Source: Baffinella frigidus
Lineage: Eukaryota > Cryptophyceae > Cryptomonadales > Baffinellaceae
DNA: 11,322 nt
Assembly (NCBI GenBank): GCA_026770585.1
Contig: MU647458.1
Span: 51,590 to 62,911 of the forward strand
Direction of reading: 5' to 3'
Part shown: piece after piece, positions 10,360 through 11,322 of the stretch
Layout: each line of letters begins with the position of its first letter
Numbering within the stretch: the first letter of the stretch is position 1
Notes under the pieces: model-generated
The model's input: the letters and a program-made list of their open reading frames with translations, nothing else
Databases searched by the model: none
What the model was told of the DNA's origin: nothing
Made by a program: the position numbers and the translations under genes

Positions 10360-10407
10360 GTGCGGGGAACCCCTCTCACAGCGTGTTTATGAACTGCGGA
10401 AACGCTT

Positions 10408-10560
10408 AGTTTCTGCCCAGCGAAAGTTACTACACGACTGCTTTACAATTACCATTACTACTGCGATTACTACATGTATTACTATTACTATTACTATTAC
10501 TATTACTTTTACTATTTCTACTATGACTCAACTATGTAGTAATTTTCGTTGGGAGAAACT
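10408..10560. mobile_element. MITE-like inverted-repeat element 2
   Basis: Arms AGTTTCTGCCCAGCGAAAGT... (10408-10433) and their imperfect complement ending GGGAGAAACT (10536-10560), with an ATTACT microsatellite inside. The inner arm TTACTAC resembles element 1 (ATTACTAC). It lies right after the exon at 10224. Confidence 0.72.
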
Positions 10561-10565
10561 GTTGT

Positions 10566-10673
10566 TGGGCGGTGCTGGAGAGGGTGCAACGGGAGGAGGG
10601 GGGGGGGGGGGCGTGGCTGGGGTGTGTGCTTGATGCGTAGCGCCTGGAACAGTCCCCCGCCGCCGTCACAGGT
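10566..10673 (+). pseudogene. Donor-side copy 1 of the VAAACG exon, with in-frame stop
   Basis: From GTGCTGGAGAGGGTGCAACG to GTCACAG|GTGCGG the frame follows the intact exon ([27 protein letters not shown]) but has TAG in place of the Leu codon after LDA. The run of 13 G keeps the frame. The intron start after it (GTGCGGGGAACCCCTC) and a following MITE-like half are also copied. Clearly a broken copy. Confidence 0.68.
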
Positions 10674-10717
10674 GCGGGGAACCCCTCGCACAGCGTTTTT
10701 ACCTGCTGAAACGGTTG

Positions 10718-10780
10718 AAAATGTTAGTTTATGCCCAGCGAAAGTTACTACATAGCTGCTTTACTATTGCTAGTATGACC
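10718..10780. mobile_element. Left half of a second copy of MITE-like element 2
   Basis: GTTAGTTTATGCCCAGCGAA ... CTACATAGCTGCTTTAC matches the left half of the element at 10408 and follows the broken exon copy, so exon end and element were duplicated together. Confidence 0.65.
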
Positions 10781-10783
10781 CGA

Positions 10784-10811
10784 CTGTCACAATCCCCCGT
10801 CGCCGTCGCAG
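10784..10811 (+). pseudogene. Donor-end fragment of the VAAACG exon
   Basis: GTCACAATCCCCCGTCGCCG then TCGCAG|GCTGCACCC resembles the exon end (CAGTCCCCCGCCGCCGTTGCAG) but the donor GT is GC. A short decayed echo of the end of the 10566 copy. Confidence 0.42.
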
Positions 10812-10910
10812 GCTGCACCCTTTTCCTGAACCTCTTTTCCTGAACCCAAAACTTCCCGATCCGACCCTCCCCTCCCGTCTGCCGCCCCCGGCAACGTGCC
10901 TGCACGTTCA

Positions 10911-11090
10911 TAGTGACGGACACCATAATTAGTTTTGTAAAGTAACTCAAGTAACTCGTTCTAGTACAAATTATAAAACGATGCCCCTTCAAAAAGGAAT
11001 TGGAGCTCTTTTTGGTTTAAAATGGCCTTTATTTTATAATTTGAACCTGAACGAGTTGCTTTACAAAACTAATTATGGGGTCCGTCACTA
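10911..11090. mobile_element. MITE-like element 3 with TA ends
   Basis: 180 bases starting TAGTGACGGACACCATAATT and ending with the complement (AATTATGGGGTCCGTCACTA). Terminal repeats are 32 bases with one mismatch and extend inward as AACTCGTTC...AAATTATAAAA with a 9-base insertion on the left. TA at both ends fits a Tc1/mariner-type target duplication. No transposase is present. Confidence 0.82.
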
Positions 11091-11222
11091 TTAACGTGGC
11101 AGCCGCGACAGCACATGCGTACCTCACACATCTTTCTTCAACCCTTTCCCAAACCTTCCCGATCTGAACCCCCCCCCCCCCGGTGCCCCTGGACCCAACC
11201 AGACGTGAAGCGCATAGCAACC

Positions 11223-11304
11223 CGGTGGCACGGGGTTAATTGTGTTAGCAACCCACTTAACCCACTTAACCCCGTGCCACCGGCACAGTCAACCCCGTGC
11301 CACC
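11223..11304. repeat. 17-bp perfect inverted repeat plus a third copy
   Basis: CGGTGGCACGGGGTTAA (11223-11239) and TTAACCCCGTGCCACCG (11266-11282) form a stem. CAACCCCGTGCCACC recurs at 11289-11303. The window ends in poly-C at 11313-11322. Confidence 0.8.
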
Positions 11305-11322
11305 AAGCCCTAACCCCCCCCC

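Noticed and set aside
10981-11040. Possible tRNA or small RNA in the interior of MITE-like element 3
   Set aside because: No A/B box pattern or cloverleaf could be made out; the fold comes from the terminal inverted repeats.

Overview
The window looks like one stretch of a nuclear gene from a eukaryotic microalga. It is not bacterial: the coding signal sits in short GC-rich exons (about 50-165 bp) with CAG acceptors and GT donors. The exons are separated by introns made largely of C-rich, plant-type telomere-like heptamers (CCCTAAA, CCCTGAA, CCCTACA, CCCAAAC). TTTAGGG-type telomeres plus GC-rich exons fit a green alga (prasinophyte-like, e.g. a Cymbomonas-type genome); this taxonomic guess is inference.

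Reading only + strand blocks bounded by AG and GT whose phases agree gives an uninterrupted open chain: 548-679, 856-942, 1083-1239, 1608-1767, 2086-2234, 3149-3200, 3408-3478, 3964-4042, 4897-5060, 5815-5935, 6418-6531, 6742-6855, 7963-8100, 8608-8686, 9731-9846, 10224-10359. A further partial exon (111-171) lies upstream. All junction phases match and about 622 codons carry no stop. The product is the central part of RME-8 (animal DNAJC13, plant GRV2/KAM2), a very large endosomal J-domain co-chaperone. In order it shows an ARM/HEAT-like helical stretch, a GYF_2-like segment, a helical linker, the internal J domain (HPDKNP motif) and the start of the next helical region. Both ends of the gene lie outside the window.

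The striking feature is that most of the exons are accompanied by partial copies of themselves in the flanking introns. Copies keeping the acceptor edge always lie upstream of the intact exon, and copies keeping the donor edge always lie downstream. Some copies (5146-5261 versus 4897-5060; 9981-10034 versus 9731-9846) differ from the intact exon almost only at synonymous positions. Others carry stops or damage.

The introns also hold about a dozen copies of a short interspersed element with AGTTGAC/GTCAACT ends in both orientations (introner-like), three inverted-repeat MITE-like elements (one nested in the short element), microsatellites, a 14-bp tandem array and several hairpins. The last 960 bases (10360-11322) contain no intact exon, only a broken exon copy, MITE-like elements and inverted repeats.
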